NCBI GenBank assembly: GCA_036924285.1
Contig: JAYKYS010000005.1
Coordinates: forward strand, 26,014,001-26,078,000
Reading direction: 5' to 3'
Length of the DNA: 64,000 nucleotides
Source: Asterella californica
Taxonomy: Eukaryota; Streptophyta; Marchantiopsida; Marchantiales; Aytoniaceae
Shown here: positions 1-11,793 of the stretch, one piece after another
How positions within the stretch are numbered: position 1 is the stretch's first letter
Layout of the letters: the number at the start of each line of letters is the position of its first letter
The notes under the pieces: generated by a model
What the model was told of the DNA's origin: nothing
The model's database searches: none
The model's input: the letters and a program-made list of their open reading frames with translations, nothing else
Translations under genes and position numbers: made by a program

Positions 1-860
1 GATTTCAGGTCACACTGAGTGCGGTGTATAGTCGCACTTAGTGCGATTTTCAGCACTAAGTGCCGATCACCTTGAGTTGAAAATTTCGGGTCGCACTGAG
101 TGCCGATCACCTACAGTTGAAGATTTCGGGTCGCACTGAGTGTGGTGTATAGTCGCACTCAATGCGATTTTCAGCACTGAGTGCCGATCACCTTAAGTTG
201 AAATTTCGGGTCGCACTAAGCGCGGTGTATAGTCGCACTCAGTGCAATTTTCGACACCGAGTGCCGATCACCTTAAGTTGAAACTTCGGGTCCTACTGAG
301 TGCGACCCGAAAGCACTGAACAGATTTGGCCGCACTCAAAGCATATTTCACTCAGTGCGATTTTCGATCACCTAAGTTAAGAGGGTGTATGATCGCACTC
401 TGTGCGGTGTATAGTCGCACCGAGTGCGATTTTCAGCACTGAACAGATTTGGCCGCACTCAAAGTGATTTTCACTCAATGCGATTTTCGATCACCTAAGT
501 TAAGATTATGATTTCCAGATTTTCGATCTTCTTTTTTCTCCAGATCTTCTAGATTTTTGATCTCTCTATAGATTTTTGATCACATAGTGCGGTGTCAAAG
601 ATGACTTTCGTGACAAACAATGGCAAGAAGATTCAGTGCAAAAAATTCTACCATGATTAGGTCGCACTAAGTGCGATCTATAGCATTCAGTGCGAAAGAT
701 GACAGTAAACCGGATCTTCGGGTCGCACTAAGCGCGACCTAAGCGCACTCAGTGCAATAAATGAGTTCAAACCGGATATCTGGGTCAGAGTGCGCTTTCG
801 GATCGCACTAAGCGTGACTTAAGCGCACTCAGTGCGATAGACAATGAGAGTAGAGCGCTG
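1..860. repeat. Array of imperfect repeats built on the palindrome GCACTNAGTGC
   Basis: About twenty imperfect copies of an 11-base dyad (GCACT-N-AGTGC) lie in this stretch, spaced irregularly by 20-60 bases. Longer phrases recur between them, such as GCCGATCACCTTAAGTTGAA (four imperfect copies in 1-300) and CACTGAACAGATTTGGCC (two copies near 312 and 434). The array fades after about 840. It lies directly upstream of a gypsy gag remnant, so it may be LTR or leader sequence of that element. No open frame uses it. Seen directly in the sequence; the link to the element is inference. Confidence 0.75.
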
Positions 861-928
861 TGAATGCGCAATAGACTCTTGTAAACTCGAGTAAACAGAC
901 GCTTGCTTGCACAAGATCATCTCACCGC

Positions 929-1204
929 ATGCTTATTGCCGATGCCAAGCTCGAGATGGACATGCGTCTTGCTTCGAAAAAGTTGGAGGAGAAGGAAGTT
1001 GACATGCGACTTGTCGATAAGAAGAAGGAAGAGGAAGAAATCAATATACTTCTGTCAACCAAGAGGATGGAAGAAGAGGAGTTGACTCTGAAGGTAAAAG
1101 AGACCGAAGAAGATTTACACAAGAGACTTGCGAGCATGGAGGATTCGCTTCACAGAAAACGAGAAGAATTGCAAGGTTTAAAATCAGAGGTGGCACGTAT
1201 ATGA
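929..1204 (+). pseudogene. Coiled-coil fragment, probable N-terminal part of a gypsy gag
   Basis: A 91-codon open frame begins with ATG at 929 and is almost wholly charged heptad sequence (runs of KKLEEKE, KKKEEEE, KVKETEE), the profile of a long coiled coil. The intact gypsy element at 29619-36721 also opens its gag with a coiled coil (first ~70 residues) before the capsid-like region, and a clear gag remnant follows here at 1544. I infer this is the matching N-terminal part of a broken copy. Positions 1205-1543 between the two show no convincing coding signal. It could also be an unrelated low-complexity frame; the assignment rests on position and composition only. Confidence 0.4.
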
Positions 1205-1543
1205 TCTTCTAAAGTTTTCTATCCTCGATTAAATCAAACCCTCCATTGTAAGACATAAGACACTCATTTTAGATTTGAATGGATTATTAGTGAAGACAAG
1301 AAGGAATGATTTGGAGCTATAGGGAGCGAAAGAAAGAGGTTATAAAATAGAAAGATGCGGGAAGAAAGATCTGTTTTATGTGATACGAAGAGGTGTGAAA
1401 GAATTCATGGATGTTTGCTGTCAAGATTTCCAAATTCTAATTTGGACATCTCGAACTACTAGCAACTGCAATGCTCTTCTCCAATCCATGAAAATTGGAG
1501 GGTATCTGTCTCCGGGCATTGCTTCAGGCCAAGTAAGTAATCC

Positions 1544-2136
1544 TTGTTTCCAGAAAAACCACAGGAGTATTACGGAGAGCCATCCTTACCCAAGTTCAAA
1601 CTTTGGATAGCCTCCATGGAGAATTACTTACATCACTATTCGAGGAAGGAGAGATTCGTCTACGCCATGAGTCGGTTGAGAGGAGACGACTTGAAGTGGT
1701 TAACGAACCACCAAAAGGAGCGCACCAACGAAGGCCAACTTGAGCTCAACACATGGGAAGAGTTGCGAGATTGCCTAAGGATCTACTTAGTGCTCCGTAA
1801 CGAGTATAGTCACTATCATCAGGAACTCGATAACCTGAAGCAGACCGTAGGCATCCGAGAGTACAGTCAGCATTTTAGACACTTATGGAATGCCTTAACC
1901 CTTAGCGATCAGCAGGAGAAGAAATACCTCTTCCACCGAGGCCTACAAGGTTGGTATTCTTATGAAATGACGTGTTTTGGTTGGGACCGCCCTCTCGAGG
2001 ACATATGTGCTCACCTCGAGTTGTTGGAGGACAATCGTCAACGAGAGAAGACATGACAAGATTCGAAACAAATCAAGACCTTTCGAAAGTTCCAAGGGAG
2101 CTCGAACCCGTGGTTCAGGAGGAACCGGGAGCACGG
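1544..2136 (+). pseudogene. Ty3/gypsy gag remnant (capsid region), cut by an inserted element
   Basis: The frame 1544-2056 encodes 170 residues that align by eye with gag of the intact gypsy element in this window: KFKLWIASMENYL matches KFELWITEMENYL, and FVYAMSRLRGDDLKW matches FTYAVSRLEGEAKEW. The order of conserved blocks (WEELRD, REYSQHFRHLW, LFHRGLQGWY) is the same. The frame stops at 2056. Coding-like sequence continues in another frame to about 2136, where the 2.5-kb LTR-like element begins inside the gene; the gag-protease part resumes at 4645. This is a frameshifted, interrupted copy, not a working gene. Confidence 0.8.
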
Positions 2137-4644
2137 TGTCGTGTAACGTGCTTTCTTATCTGGGAATACACCGGGTATCTAGCTGTAGAGAGTACGTGTC
2201 GCACTCCGTGACTCAGAACCAGCAACCACCCAAACCTCTCTCTGACCTCCAAGTACACTTTGAACCTTTCTCGCTACGATATCCTCACGTCCTCTCGGCA
2301 GATCTCTCTCTTACTTGACTAGGAATAGAACCGGGGTAACAAGCACGGGCAACCTGTTCCTGCCATCACCGCAAGCATTCTTGGGTCTGCTGGTCATCAC
2401 TCCAGCCTCACCACAAGAGAAATACCAGCACTCCTAATAGAAAAGAAACTTAAGCGCAACGCCCGCACACAAATCCAATCAAAACCAACTGGGCGTACAA
2501 ACAGGCATGCGGGTATGGAGAGGATCCAAACACAGGAAATACAGTCAACAACTCTCCATACCCATGATCAAGTGCTCTGAAGCACTGGCAAAACCTCCAG
2601 GTCGACCTGTTCTCCAAAAGAATCTTAACTCTTGCGCCTTTCGGAGCAAGAAACTCTCAACTTTAACTCGCTGTCACTCCTCAACCACAGCTCAGAATGA
2701 GATGAAACCAAGGCCAGCAGATAGCCTGTAGAATAATCTCTCTATTAAGGTATTACATGCAGAGAGATCATCTCTGAGTTGGCATCTATGCCCTTCCAAA
2801 GTTCGCTGTTTCTATAACACGATACTATTTCAACAGAACTTTGCTGTTCGATTCCTCACAAACCACTCGATCAAAACAGCTCAAACTTCTCAGGAAGCTA
2901 ATGTGTCACCATCACTACCACTCTGTAAAATTTCACCAGCATATCTTCAACCAAACTCTCGGAACGATCAAGCCCTTATCGCTGTTTTTATAACATGATA
3001 CTATTTTGACAGAACTTTGCTGTTCGATTCCTCACAAACTGCTCGATCAAAACAGCTCAAACTTCTCAGGAAGCTAATGTGTCACCATCACTACCACTCT
3101 GTAAAATTTCACCAGCAGATCTTCAACCAAACTCTCGGAACGATCCAAGCCCTTTTCGTCAATGACACAAGGCGATATGCAGACCCTTGTGCACAAAAAC
3201 AACGTTTCCCTTCAACCCAATAATCCAAAATTTCACAGGTAGGTAGCTGACTGTACCTTCTCAGACCCTGGAAGGTTTCATAGAAAAATTCGACCTCAAA
3301 CTCCCCATATCTCTCTCAATGTCTCATGTTTACAGTCGCCTACTATCATAACCTCCGATTTGAGACACCCAACTTCAGCTGGCCATAACTTTTTCACTCC
3401 GGCTTGGAATCGATCGATCTCGGAGTCCATCGGCAAGCCCATCTCAAGAGCTTTCCAGCAACAGTCAATTCATCTCCAGCAACCTCACAGAACTCCCAGA
3501 AAGCGAAAAAGACCTCACGGAAATGAAATTGGTCACGAATTTGACCCCCTCAGCTTCAATTGATCGTAACTTTCTCATCCGCGCTTCAAATCCAGCAACC
3601 ATTGAGTCCACGGGCATCCTCGTCTCCCAAGCTTTCCAACCATAGCTCACACTCCGCGAATGGACCACGGGAAGTGCCTCTAACCCTCAAAACGTGAAAG
3701 GAACTTGGTAGAAGGTGATTGGTCAAACTTTCGACCAATGAGAAACAAGTTGACAAAAAAGGTTTTGTCTTCACTCACATCACAAACACACAAAGAACGA
3801 ATTTTTATCCAAGAGTACCATTTAGGCCTCAAAGTTTATATTGAACAAACTCCAAACACGTGCCGTTGACGATGCCGTCGGCCACGAAGCACGTAAACAC
3901 GATGTACAAACTACGCTCAATAGAGAGTCAGAATCCCGACTCTAAAACGGTTGACAATAAACGGAACTACAAAAGGAACAGATGAAGCTATTATCTGGTT
4001 GTAATAATCCTCACCGAAGTTCCTCACGACAAACTCACGATGCGCCACCTTTGGACGACTGTAACATCGTATTTCGACCCAAGTGTTGAACGGAACTCTC
4101 GCTGGGAAGTTCAGATCCAACGGAGGATCCATACCACATTAGAGCAAGATGTAGACAGTAAGATCCCAAACAGCGTCGTAAGTTACAATGGGAAGAACGA
4201 TAGGATCCGGAGTAGCCATCACCGCAGCCATAAACGACTCTCCCCAATGAGCTACCATAAATACTCGAAAATGATCTCGCGGCAGACAATGGATCTTAAT
4301 GACGAATGGATGCGCAAGTGGAAGATCAGGAGCACGAAAGGGTTCTCCGTTCATGCCTACCACTCGCACTGCCGCTTACTTCATCCGATGATACTGATCA
4401 CACTCCACTAGACTTGGATACTCTACACTCTATCCATCAAGCTCCGCGCACCTCTCTTCTTATACATCAATCTCCCCATGTGACGACAAGAGTACTACTC
4501 TTATCTCCACTCAGCGAAGAGTACACGGATCGTCCACGTGGAGTCTTATCTTTTGACCAGATAAGGTCCCAGTGGCTCCTCAACACTAAACACGTACGAA
4601 GGATATGTGGTGGTTTCACACCCTAGCCAAACCACAACACGACA
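2137..4644. mobile_element. Solo-LTR-like element, copy A (2508 bp), flanked by ACGG
   Basis: The element starts TGTCGTGT and ends ACACGACA, an 8-base terminal inverted repeat with the TG...CA ends of an LTR. It is flanked by a 4-base direct repeat ACGG (2133-2136 and 4645-4648). An inverted, nearly identical copy sits at 60999-63515 with its own ACGT duplication, which fixes the ends. No reverse transcriptase, integrase or second LTR lies inside, so a solo LTR left by LTR-LTR recombination is the simplest reading. A non-autonomous element with short terminal repeats is the alternative. It interrupts a gypsy gag-pol remnant. Internally it has a 177-bp tandem duplication (about 2804-2980 and 2981-3157). 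Confidence 0.8.
3917..4354 (-). CDS. Two tandem in-frame ORFs inside LTR-like copy A, unknown product
   Basis: On the minus strand, 4354-4139 (ATG start, 71 codons) and 4132-3917 (71 codons) lie in the same frame, separated by a single TAA and two codons. The two products look like diverged copies of one ~60-residue unit: VIKIHC pairs with VEIRC, FMVAHWGESF with FVVRNFGEDY, and PIVLPIVTYDAVWDLTVYIL with PFVVPFIVNRFRVGILTL. The same two ORFs occur in copy B (61288-61725) with one residue difference, where the separating stop is TGA. I do not recognise the family. Because the two copies are very similar overall, conservation alone does not prove selection. Confidence 0.35.
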
Positions 4645-5220
4645 ACGGAGGCCGTCCGATTGTACCAGTTGTCACGGGAGGTGGACCTGCAGCCAAAGAT
4701 CTGAGAGCACCCGAACGAAGGAACCAGCGAGGAGGAGCAGGACGAGACCAACAGCGACCCCAGCGAGGACAAGGCGGAGGTCCGTCCAGGGGTCCACTCC
4801 GACCTAACCCACCTTTCCCAGTGCTTGTTCCACATGGAGATGGATGCTTCCACTGTGGGAGACGTGGATATTTCACAAGGGAGTGCCCAGCTCTTGTTGG
4901 AGGGATGAACGTGCGAGCTGCAACAACTGAGGAATCTGTCCAAGAGCGACTCGAACCTGAGATCAACCGAGGAGAGTGCCAACCCCGCGAGACACCCCTA
5001 AATGCAGACCGAGGTAAACCGAGTAATATTGAATATCTCCCTTGGATTCAAGTTCGGGTAAATGATAAAACAGTGATGATGCTAGTTGACACCGGGACAG
5101 ATGTGAGTGTGCTAGCATCTAGTAAAGTGTTCGATCTTCATCTTGTCCTGAAAAGGTTAGCATCCCCTCTAGTGGTCCGATTTTTTCAAGGAAGCTCTGA
5201 AGTCACTCACATCGTGTAGG
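4645..5220 (+). pseudogene. Ty3/gypsy gag zinc knuckle and protease remnant
   Basis: Coding-like sequence resumes just after the ACGG duplication. A Gly/Arg/Pro-rich stretch leads to a CCHC zinc knuckle (CFHCGRRGYFTREC, where the usual His has become Tyr), then a retropepsin-type motif MLVDTGTDVSVL. The intact element at 29619-36721 has the same order (CFRCGRDGHIAREC, then LLIDTGADVNVL). The frame is open to 5220, where the strand from protease to reverse transcriptase is broken; 5221-5443 is decayed spacer of the same pol (a GILSWA-like phrase is recognisable near 5272 in another frame). Non-functional fragment. Confidence 0.8.
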
Positions 5221-5443
5221 GATCATCCGGAATCACGATTTTCTCGTAATGCCACTAGTTAAGACGGAAGGTATCCTGTCATGGGCTTGACTGAGAGACA
5301 ATTTTGCTTGTATAGACGTATCCGAAGGTAGACTTTGGCTCAAAGATCCGAGAGGGGTAGACCACTGTACACTTCTAGAAACTGATCCAAACTCCCAGTC
5401 CCTAGCCGAGCACCCTCAGTATAGATCTTGTTGTGTCGCGTAC

Positions 5444-5914
5444 ATGATATGTACTGCGAGGCAGTTCAAGAAGTCCATGAAAGGAGCCGACGAAGCATGG
5501 ATGGTACTACCCGAAAAAGCCTTAGAGGAGATTGACGAAGAAGATAGAGTCTCTCAGTTGTCGGTTAGTAAAGAGATGCAGCAGCTGTTGTCTCGGTATC
5601 CACATCTACTCCCTGAAAAGTTACCCAACCAGTTGTCACCTAGGAGGGCCATAGACCACAAAATCGACTTGATCCTCGGCTCTGTCCCACTTGTTGGGAG
5701 ATGCCGGAAGATGCCTCTCAACCTCCTTCAGGACTTGAAGGAGCAGTTGAGGAAGATGATGGAGCAAAGAATCTTGCAACCTAGCTGTTCGTCGTATGCA
5801 ACTCCCGTAATGTTCGTTTCGGAAAAGGAAGAGACTTTACGATTATGTGGAGACTACCGAGTCCTCTATAAAGTCACTATCAAAAATAAGTATCCCATCT
5901 CACGCATGGATTGA
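5444..5914 (+). pseudogene. Ty3/gypsy reverse transcriptase N-terminal remnant
   Basis: The 156-codon frame opens with [10 protein letters not shown], which matches ICTARQFGKQ of the intact gypsy polyprotein. It then follows it through [27 protein letters not shown] and [23 protein letters not shown], the first conserved block of the reverse transcriptase palm. It stops at 5914, where the catalytic YxDD block and RNase H should follow. Those are missing, because the next recognisable piece, at 5992, is already integrase. About 1.3 kb has therefore been lost relative to the intact copy. Confidence 0.8.
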
Positions 5915-5991
5915 TAGACTTTGTTTGAAATGCTATTGCCCTGGATCCCCAAGGCACTGAGTGGACGAGGCAGAGTGTTGATGATCAAGGA

Positions 5992-6192
5992 ATGAGGCAT
6001 CTGACTAGGAGGGACGGTTGTTGGTGGTACAAGCAAACTCGACTGTACATACCTCCGGGTCCTCTCAGATCTAGAGTCTTGCATGAGGAGCATAATGCTC
6101 CCTCGGTCAGCCAGGTCCGAACCTTGCATAAGATTCGTCAAAAATACTTTTGGTCAAGTCTGAGTTCAGACGTAAAAAAGGTATGTGGATAG
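5992..6192 (+). pseudogene. Ty3/gypsy integrase zinc-finger remnant
   Basis: The 66-codon frame contains WWYKQTRLYIPPGPLRSRVLHEEH and QVRTLHKIRQKYFWSSLSSDVKK. These correspond to the WFYKQTKVYVPAGSLRTLVMQECH and LQRVKEQFYWPSMLEDVIK blocks around the HHCC finger of the intact element's integrase. The finger's second His pair and Cys pair are eroded. This is the 3'-most recognisable piece of the broken element that starts near 900; no 3' LTR is evident. Confidence 0.65.
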
Positions 6193-8150
6193 TCCAATCA
6201 CCTTCTTTAAGCTTTTGACAAGAGGACAAGGAGGAAAAGGGACAGTCGGCTGAAAGCTTGACTGGAGGTAGAAATACCAGGTGCACTGTTTGAATCTTGT
6301 CTCTGATGTTCCCTTGACAATAAAGGTAGAGCCAGAGTATTGCGGACTAAGAGTCCTTTGCTGACACGGAGATAACAAGTGTGGTGTCACACCTCTTCGA
6401 TTGTTCGACAGTATGTCGTAAAGGATCCTCTCGCATTCTCATGGGTCCGGGATTTAAGGAGGAGGCAAGGTTATTTTACACTAACCCTTGTCTGCCCTCT
6501 TGTATTTGCTGTATACTAGGTCGGCTGTGATTCAATGGCTGAAAATCGCAAGGAGCTGAAGTGGATTCAGAATGAGCGCGTTTACGCTCAGATTCAGTCA
6601 ACTCGTGACTTTCAGGAGACTTTCTCTCCGCGTCCTGCATACAGTGTGAGGGCCGTAGTGAGAGGCGCATATAAACCACTAATCAAACACCAAATAATTG
6701 GTAAAATAAGTAAGATTGCGTATGGAAAACTCAGCAGTAGCCTTAGCCTTTACCCAATTCAAATTAATTAAGAAGGAATCTCGAGAACTGAGTGCTCCCC
6801 AGGAGTACTCAGTCCCGGACCACAGCATAGAATTGGACAACGAGCGTTTAATGTAGGGACGGAGAGCTTAGGTTAGGATTATTTTGGAGCCATGGGCAGT
6901 TTTGTACTGAGGGCTACCCCCTGACCACCCCGCAGCCACCCCGAGTGTGACGCGTGGCCGTAGAGTCAGAGGGAAGAGTCCAAGTCCGAAGAAATTGAGA
7001 AGGGCACAATGTCCTATGCATCCACGGACGCTAGACAGCGTCGCACGCGCGAGGCACGGAACCCCAAGAGGTTCTTGAGCTCCGACACCTCGATATTCAT
7101 GACCGTTCACCTCTCACGACGAGAGAACCAGCACCGAGAAGCTCGCCGCATCCACCCGCCAACTATCAGAGTTCTCAGTCAATGAGGAGCCGTGAAACCT
7201 AGCCGCTATCCTTCGTCTCTCTCTATTCAAGTCGACGCATTGGTGATTGGTCCAAAAGTTAGAGCTTTCTTGGACCGGACACCTTGCGCGATGAGATGAC
7301 TGACAAAGGACAGACGACCGAGGAAGAATGTCAGGTATAAAGGCCGGCCATAAGACCGCGTGCAGATACGACAAGCGAGGTCGGAACGGGAGGCACTTCG
7401 GATGAGGACACGAGTAAGACACATCGTCCGAGGATGGCGTCCACACTAGTGAAAGAAATAGAGTTAAGTGTATCCATCGAAGTTTCTCAGGAAAACCTCG
7501 ATGCCTTAGCTAAGCGTGTGATAATTTCATAAGAGTCATAAGGACCGTTAGCGATTAAGGCATTTAGAGAGAGTTGGGTCGAGAGATTAGAAGACAATTA
7601 GGATCAATCGTGGTCTAGGTAAAGATTGAGTCCACTCCGGGAGTGCCGCGGACTGTTCCAAAATGAGTAGAGCCTTTGTATGAGCCTTTTGCTGAATAAA
7701 GCTTGATCCGAGGTAGAATTGAAGTGCTTGCGTCAGATCGTGGAGTCATGGGTAGCAGTGGGGCATCTGGGTTGCCCTCGGTCCAGACATTGAGAAGAGA
7801 AGCGTGAGTCTGTGTGCAGTCACCGTGGTCGCGAATTGGCAAGTCGGTGCGTGGGTCTTGATTTTGATTGAATTTTCCGTTTACACCCGCGATCTGCCGC
7901 CTAAGACTTGGGATTCACCACAGAGAGATTGAAAGACATACGGTTCAGTTGATAGAGCCTTTTTGAAAAAAAATTCTCATCCATATACACTTTGGATTGA
8001 ACTTCATACATTGGTTTAATGAAAAGCAGCTTACTTTCATGTGCTCCACTCTCCATCATGTTTGAAAGTCATGGTTAATAGATTTTGGTCAAAATCATTC
8101 GACGTTTAAAACGGAGTAAGGCAAGGATGATACAACTTGTTATCTAAAGT
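6193..8150. other. Non-coding stretch after the broken gypsy element
   Basis: No frame here has recognisable protein similarity or gene-like structure. Positions 6900-7450 are richer in G+C than the surroundings. An imperfect hairpin lies at 6788-6812 (CTGAGTGCTCC / GGAGTACTCAG). The stretch may include eroded integrase or LTR sequence of the element upstream, but I could not align it to anything in the window. Confidence 0.5.
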
Positions 8151-8270
8151 TTATATCTTTTATAAGTTTGGACTAATTTTGAACTTAAAATAAATGTAGA
8201 AAATCTATAAAGAGTTTGAAGATAGAAGAAGAATTCGTTATATCTTTTATAAGTTTGGACTAATTTTGAA
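8151..8270. repeat. 33-base exact direct repeat, period 87
   Basis: The 33-base phrase at 8151-8183, beginning TTATATCTTTTATAAG, is repeated exactly at 8238-8270. The spacer between them is 54 bases. It lies in AT-rich non-coding DNA and looks like a short local duplication. Confidence 0.85.
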
Positions 8271-8729
8271 TTTTTCTATCAAAGAGAGTCGCGGGAAGAC
8301 TGTTGGAGATTATGGTTGGAAAGAAATATTACCTTGAAGACAGACACATGAAGAGCTATACTAAAGGGATTATTTGTAACTATTTTGAGATAAAAATGAA
8401 AAACTTCCCCCAAATGTTGGTTTGCGGCTTCGCAAAACTCTCCAATAGATCCAAGCTCTGGTATGAAGTTTCATCTACACAAACCAAACAATAGATATTA
8501 AGGACAAAACAAACACTCTGCTTCATGGACTCTTAGTACTGTAATGTCAAACTACGCGAATGGGACCTTCATGTATCGGATCGTAATACTCAAATGAAGG
8601 CTCTTTAGCAAAATGGATAGATAAAATGGTAAATGGTGTTATCTGTCCCTTGGGGTCTTCGAGGACCATGAGACTATCCATGTGAGTCCGCCACAGCGGG
8701 ACTCGGACCAGAAACTTCATTAACAGTTT

Positions 8730-8840
8730 GCAGCAGCATGCACCTCCAACCGTGCCCACAAGGGATTGAACACACGACTTTTCTCTTAGAGGACTGTATG
8801 CTAAACCACTTGGGACACCGAACTTCAGTGTCCCAAGTGG
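8730..8840 (-). mobile_element. tRNA-like SINE candidate with terminal hairpin
   Basis: Reading the minus strand from 8840, AAGTGGTTTAGCATACAG resembles a polymerase III A box, and GTGTTCAATCCC about 35 bases on resembles a B box (consensus GGTTCGANTCC). The spacing is that of a tRNA. A perfect 13-base hairpin (8806-8818 with 8828-8840, 9-base loop) sits at the upstream edge. This suggests a tRNA-derived SINE head; it does not fold as a complete tRNA by eye, and no tail was found. Low certainty. Confidence 0.3.
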
Positions 8841-11793
8841 GTATCCCATAGCTCGGGTTCTAATTAATCGCTCTAAAATCTAGAAAATTCTCCTCCGATA
8901 TATACTTTTCTCCACGCATCTAAAAGATATAATACTCAACGGAGACTCGAAGTAGCCTCTCTAGTTCAATCTCCTTGATGAAAGATTTTTCACAAAGTTT
9001 AGTCCGAAAACATAGCTGTGAATTCTCTGTTTATGGATATTTGATATTTAAAGATGAAGCCAATTTGGTTCAGTATATTCATTAAAGATGACATAAGGAA
9101 AGTGTTTGGCAAACTCAAGATAGATGAACAGTTAATATCCACCAACTTTTTCAAAAAGTGACAAGAAACAACTTTTCACCCCTTAGAATTATATATCTTA
9201 CTCCAACAATTCAGACTTCAAGAAGCTAGATGGCTTGTGTTGATACAAATGTTATCTTTTGTAATTTGCTGTTGGTGTTAATGCATAAAACCAAGCTATC
9301 TTGTCTTCTTGATTCTTGTTGTCTATCGATAGACAACAACCTCAAGTATAATATCAGATTACTGATTCACGTAACGAAATAATTACATCTTAAACCCTCC
9401 CAAACTCAATATAATAAATGTAGTATTACTCTAGCTCTAGTGCTCATTACATCTCAAGTCAAACAACCTAGGATGTTGGAGTACATAGGAAGTTACCTAT
9501 GCCTCAGACTAGATAAACATGAATAAAATGGAAGAATCTTGTAGAACAACTGGTGCAATCAAACAAGCACAAGATATCTCGTCTATCCCTCCACATCTTT
9601 CTGTAGTAAGTTGGAAGCTAAACTGGACTTTTCACAAGAGTGAACTCTGATGATCAGACAAGTAGAAAACTCATGTATAAGAAAATTTTAAAACTATTAT
9701 GATACATACTAGAGTAACTACGTTTAACAATCCAAAAGAACGCTTATGGTGTCAAGAGAGAGATTGAATTACATTGTTTTGTCAGTTGTACTAGAGCTCG
9801 AGGAGTATAGAAACTGATGAGAGACTATTTTCGCACACACATTGCAACTTGGAACCTAAACTCCCTACAAGTAACTCACGAGCTCTTCAGCTTTAGATCG
9901 TATATGAATTTTGAAGAATTTTTCGGTTCTGAATATATTCCACGAAGGAGCTGGATAACTCAAAATCCTAAAATATTTGATCAGACACAATACAGATAAC
10001 AAACAAATTTGGTTTAAGCTAGATTTCGAACTTGTCAACTTCTTAAATTTCACTTCATTGTCCGAATACATCATTCCACCAAAGATGGTAAAATGCATGA
10101 AACCTCAAAATTCATTTAAGAAACTAAAAAATATTTTCACATTAAAGTCCTCTATGAACGCCGTAAGTTCTCTCAAATTCATCGAATAGTGATAATTGTT
10201 TTTTCTAGTATTTCTGTTAATAGAGAGGATGGCTAGATGCAATTCCTAGTCCCTTTCTTCTTCTAGTATTTCTGTTTGTAGGGGCAATTCCTAGGCGATT
10301 TGGTGTGCCCTGTACTGATTGTAAGGGCTCCTGCCCTTCGTGTCAGGCACCCACCTCCCGCATGCGGGATAAAGAAAAAGAAAAAGAAAAAGTGGAAAAA
10401 GGAGAGAGAAAGAGCTCAGATCCACATAAATCGTGTGGCATAGCCTCGGAATTCCACTGCAAGTGTAACTCCTTGTTGACTATCTCACTTCTTCTCTAAT
10501 TCTAGGTTTTCTCCAATTATAGAGAAGACTGCTCCAAATCAGATATACCAAACAGTTTTCACCTAACTGCAACGTGAGCCTCCACCACGAAACCAAAAAG
10601 TTTCAACGGGTGGCATTTGTACGATGCTCGGTGTCCTGTCTCAGATTCCATCCGGTCACCCAGTGCACAAATACGGGCTTAAGCAAGAGAAAAGAGAGAC
10701 TGGAAATCAACTCGATGTTTCGTGCTTCGTGTGCCATCGACTCTTTCATCGTTTATCGTTATCGACCGTTCTTTTTCGTTCTCACTGAACATGGCATTGC
10801 AAGCTTTCTCCATCTCGCATAACAAGCGCCAGGCTCACTGCGGAAGTACGCTACCAGGTCATATGCCCTGATTTTCTTCCTCCAGCAGTGAAGCTCTTGT
10901 GCTGTCGAACTGGTTCCTCTTGCTGAATTAAAGGATTGTTCTTTTACCAAAACGCCGAAGTGCTAGTCTCCGGACTAACACCCAGGGCAGACACACACCA
11001 GAGAGTACACCGTCAGAACAGCAAATCCTACATTCACAAAAAGATTTGCGGTCAAATACAACTTCCGGTCTTCTGCTCCACACAGACAAATGGCCTGGAC
11101 AAATGCAGTCCCGCATATCCGTTTTATCGAGGACGTGCTTTTCCTTTTTGTTAAAACAATGCTAAGACCAAACTCCCGCCACACCGTCACATACAACTTA
11201 CATCCCCCCAAGACCTCACGACGACCACGACAGCACTCCCTGATACCATTGAGGAAGAAGCCGAATTCTCTTCTTTAATTTTCAATATCTGCAGAACAGC
11301 AGCATCTGACGAAGATCCTAGATTCCAACTTACATGAGCCTAACCCAACATTGGCCCTGCCGAGAAAGAGGAACCAAGGTGTGAGGCAATGCATGTAGCA
11401 AAATATACAACAAAATTCAAATGCCAGCCTCGCTCTATTTCCTATCAGAACTGTCTCGAGCACGCATCTGATCGGGGCCACACAGGAAACACTCCGTCCA
11501 ATTAACAACTATGAACCATACGCTTTCGATCGGCTATCCTCTTGAATAGTTTTCCCTGGAATGTGTTGAACTGTGAGGCCAGTAACGGCTTCTGACTCGC
11601 CGTATCCACGACATAAAATACGTGTTCTATATACTTGTCTTGAGTCGCAATCTTGGCTCTCCGCACACTGCACAAGGGGACTCATATCGTGTTAGTGATC
11701 TGAGAAGTGGTATGAATTTTACTGTCAGACACCGTTACCAACAAAAGGATAAGAGAACAGCTCAAATTGCTGAACTGACAACCACCCAGCAAT
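8841..11793. other. Intergenic stretch, no supported gene
   Basis: AT-rich and without a convincing coding frame. Notable small items are a 24-base perfect palindrome at 9316-9339, a duplicated phrase TCTAGTATTTCTGTT (near 10205 and 10261), and a short A/G microsatellite of AAAAAG units around 10370-10392. Positions 10.9-11.8 kb lie just past the methyltransferase gene's last open frame and may contain its 3' UTR or a further exon, which I could not define. Confidence 0.5.

Noticed and set aside
1..860. CRISPR-like regular repeats
   Set aside because: Repeats are imperfect, irregularly spaced, and the window is eukaryotic; there are no unique spacers or cas genes.
7114..7446. 110-codon minus-strand frame
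   Set aside because: No recognisable domain, no splice context and no similar sequence in the window.
10370..10392. AAAAAG microsatellite
   Set aside because: Short simple repeat with no associated feature; recorded only within the intergenic entry.
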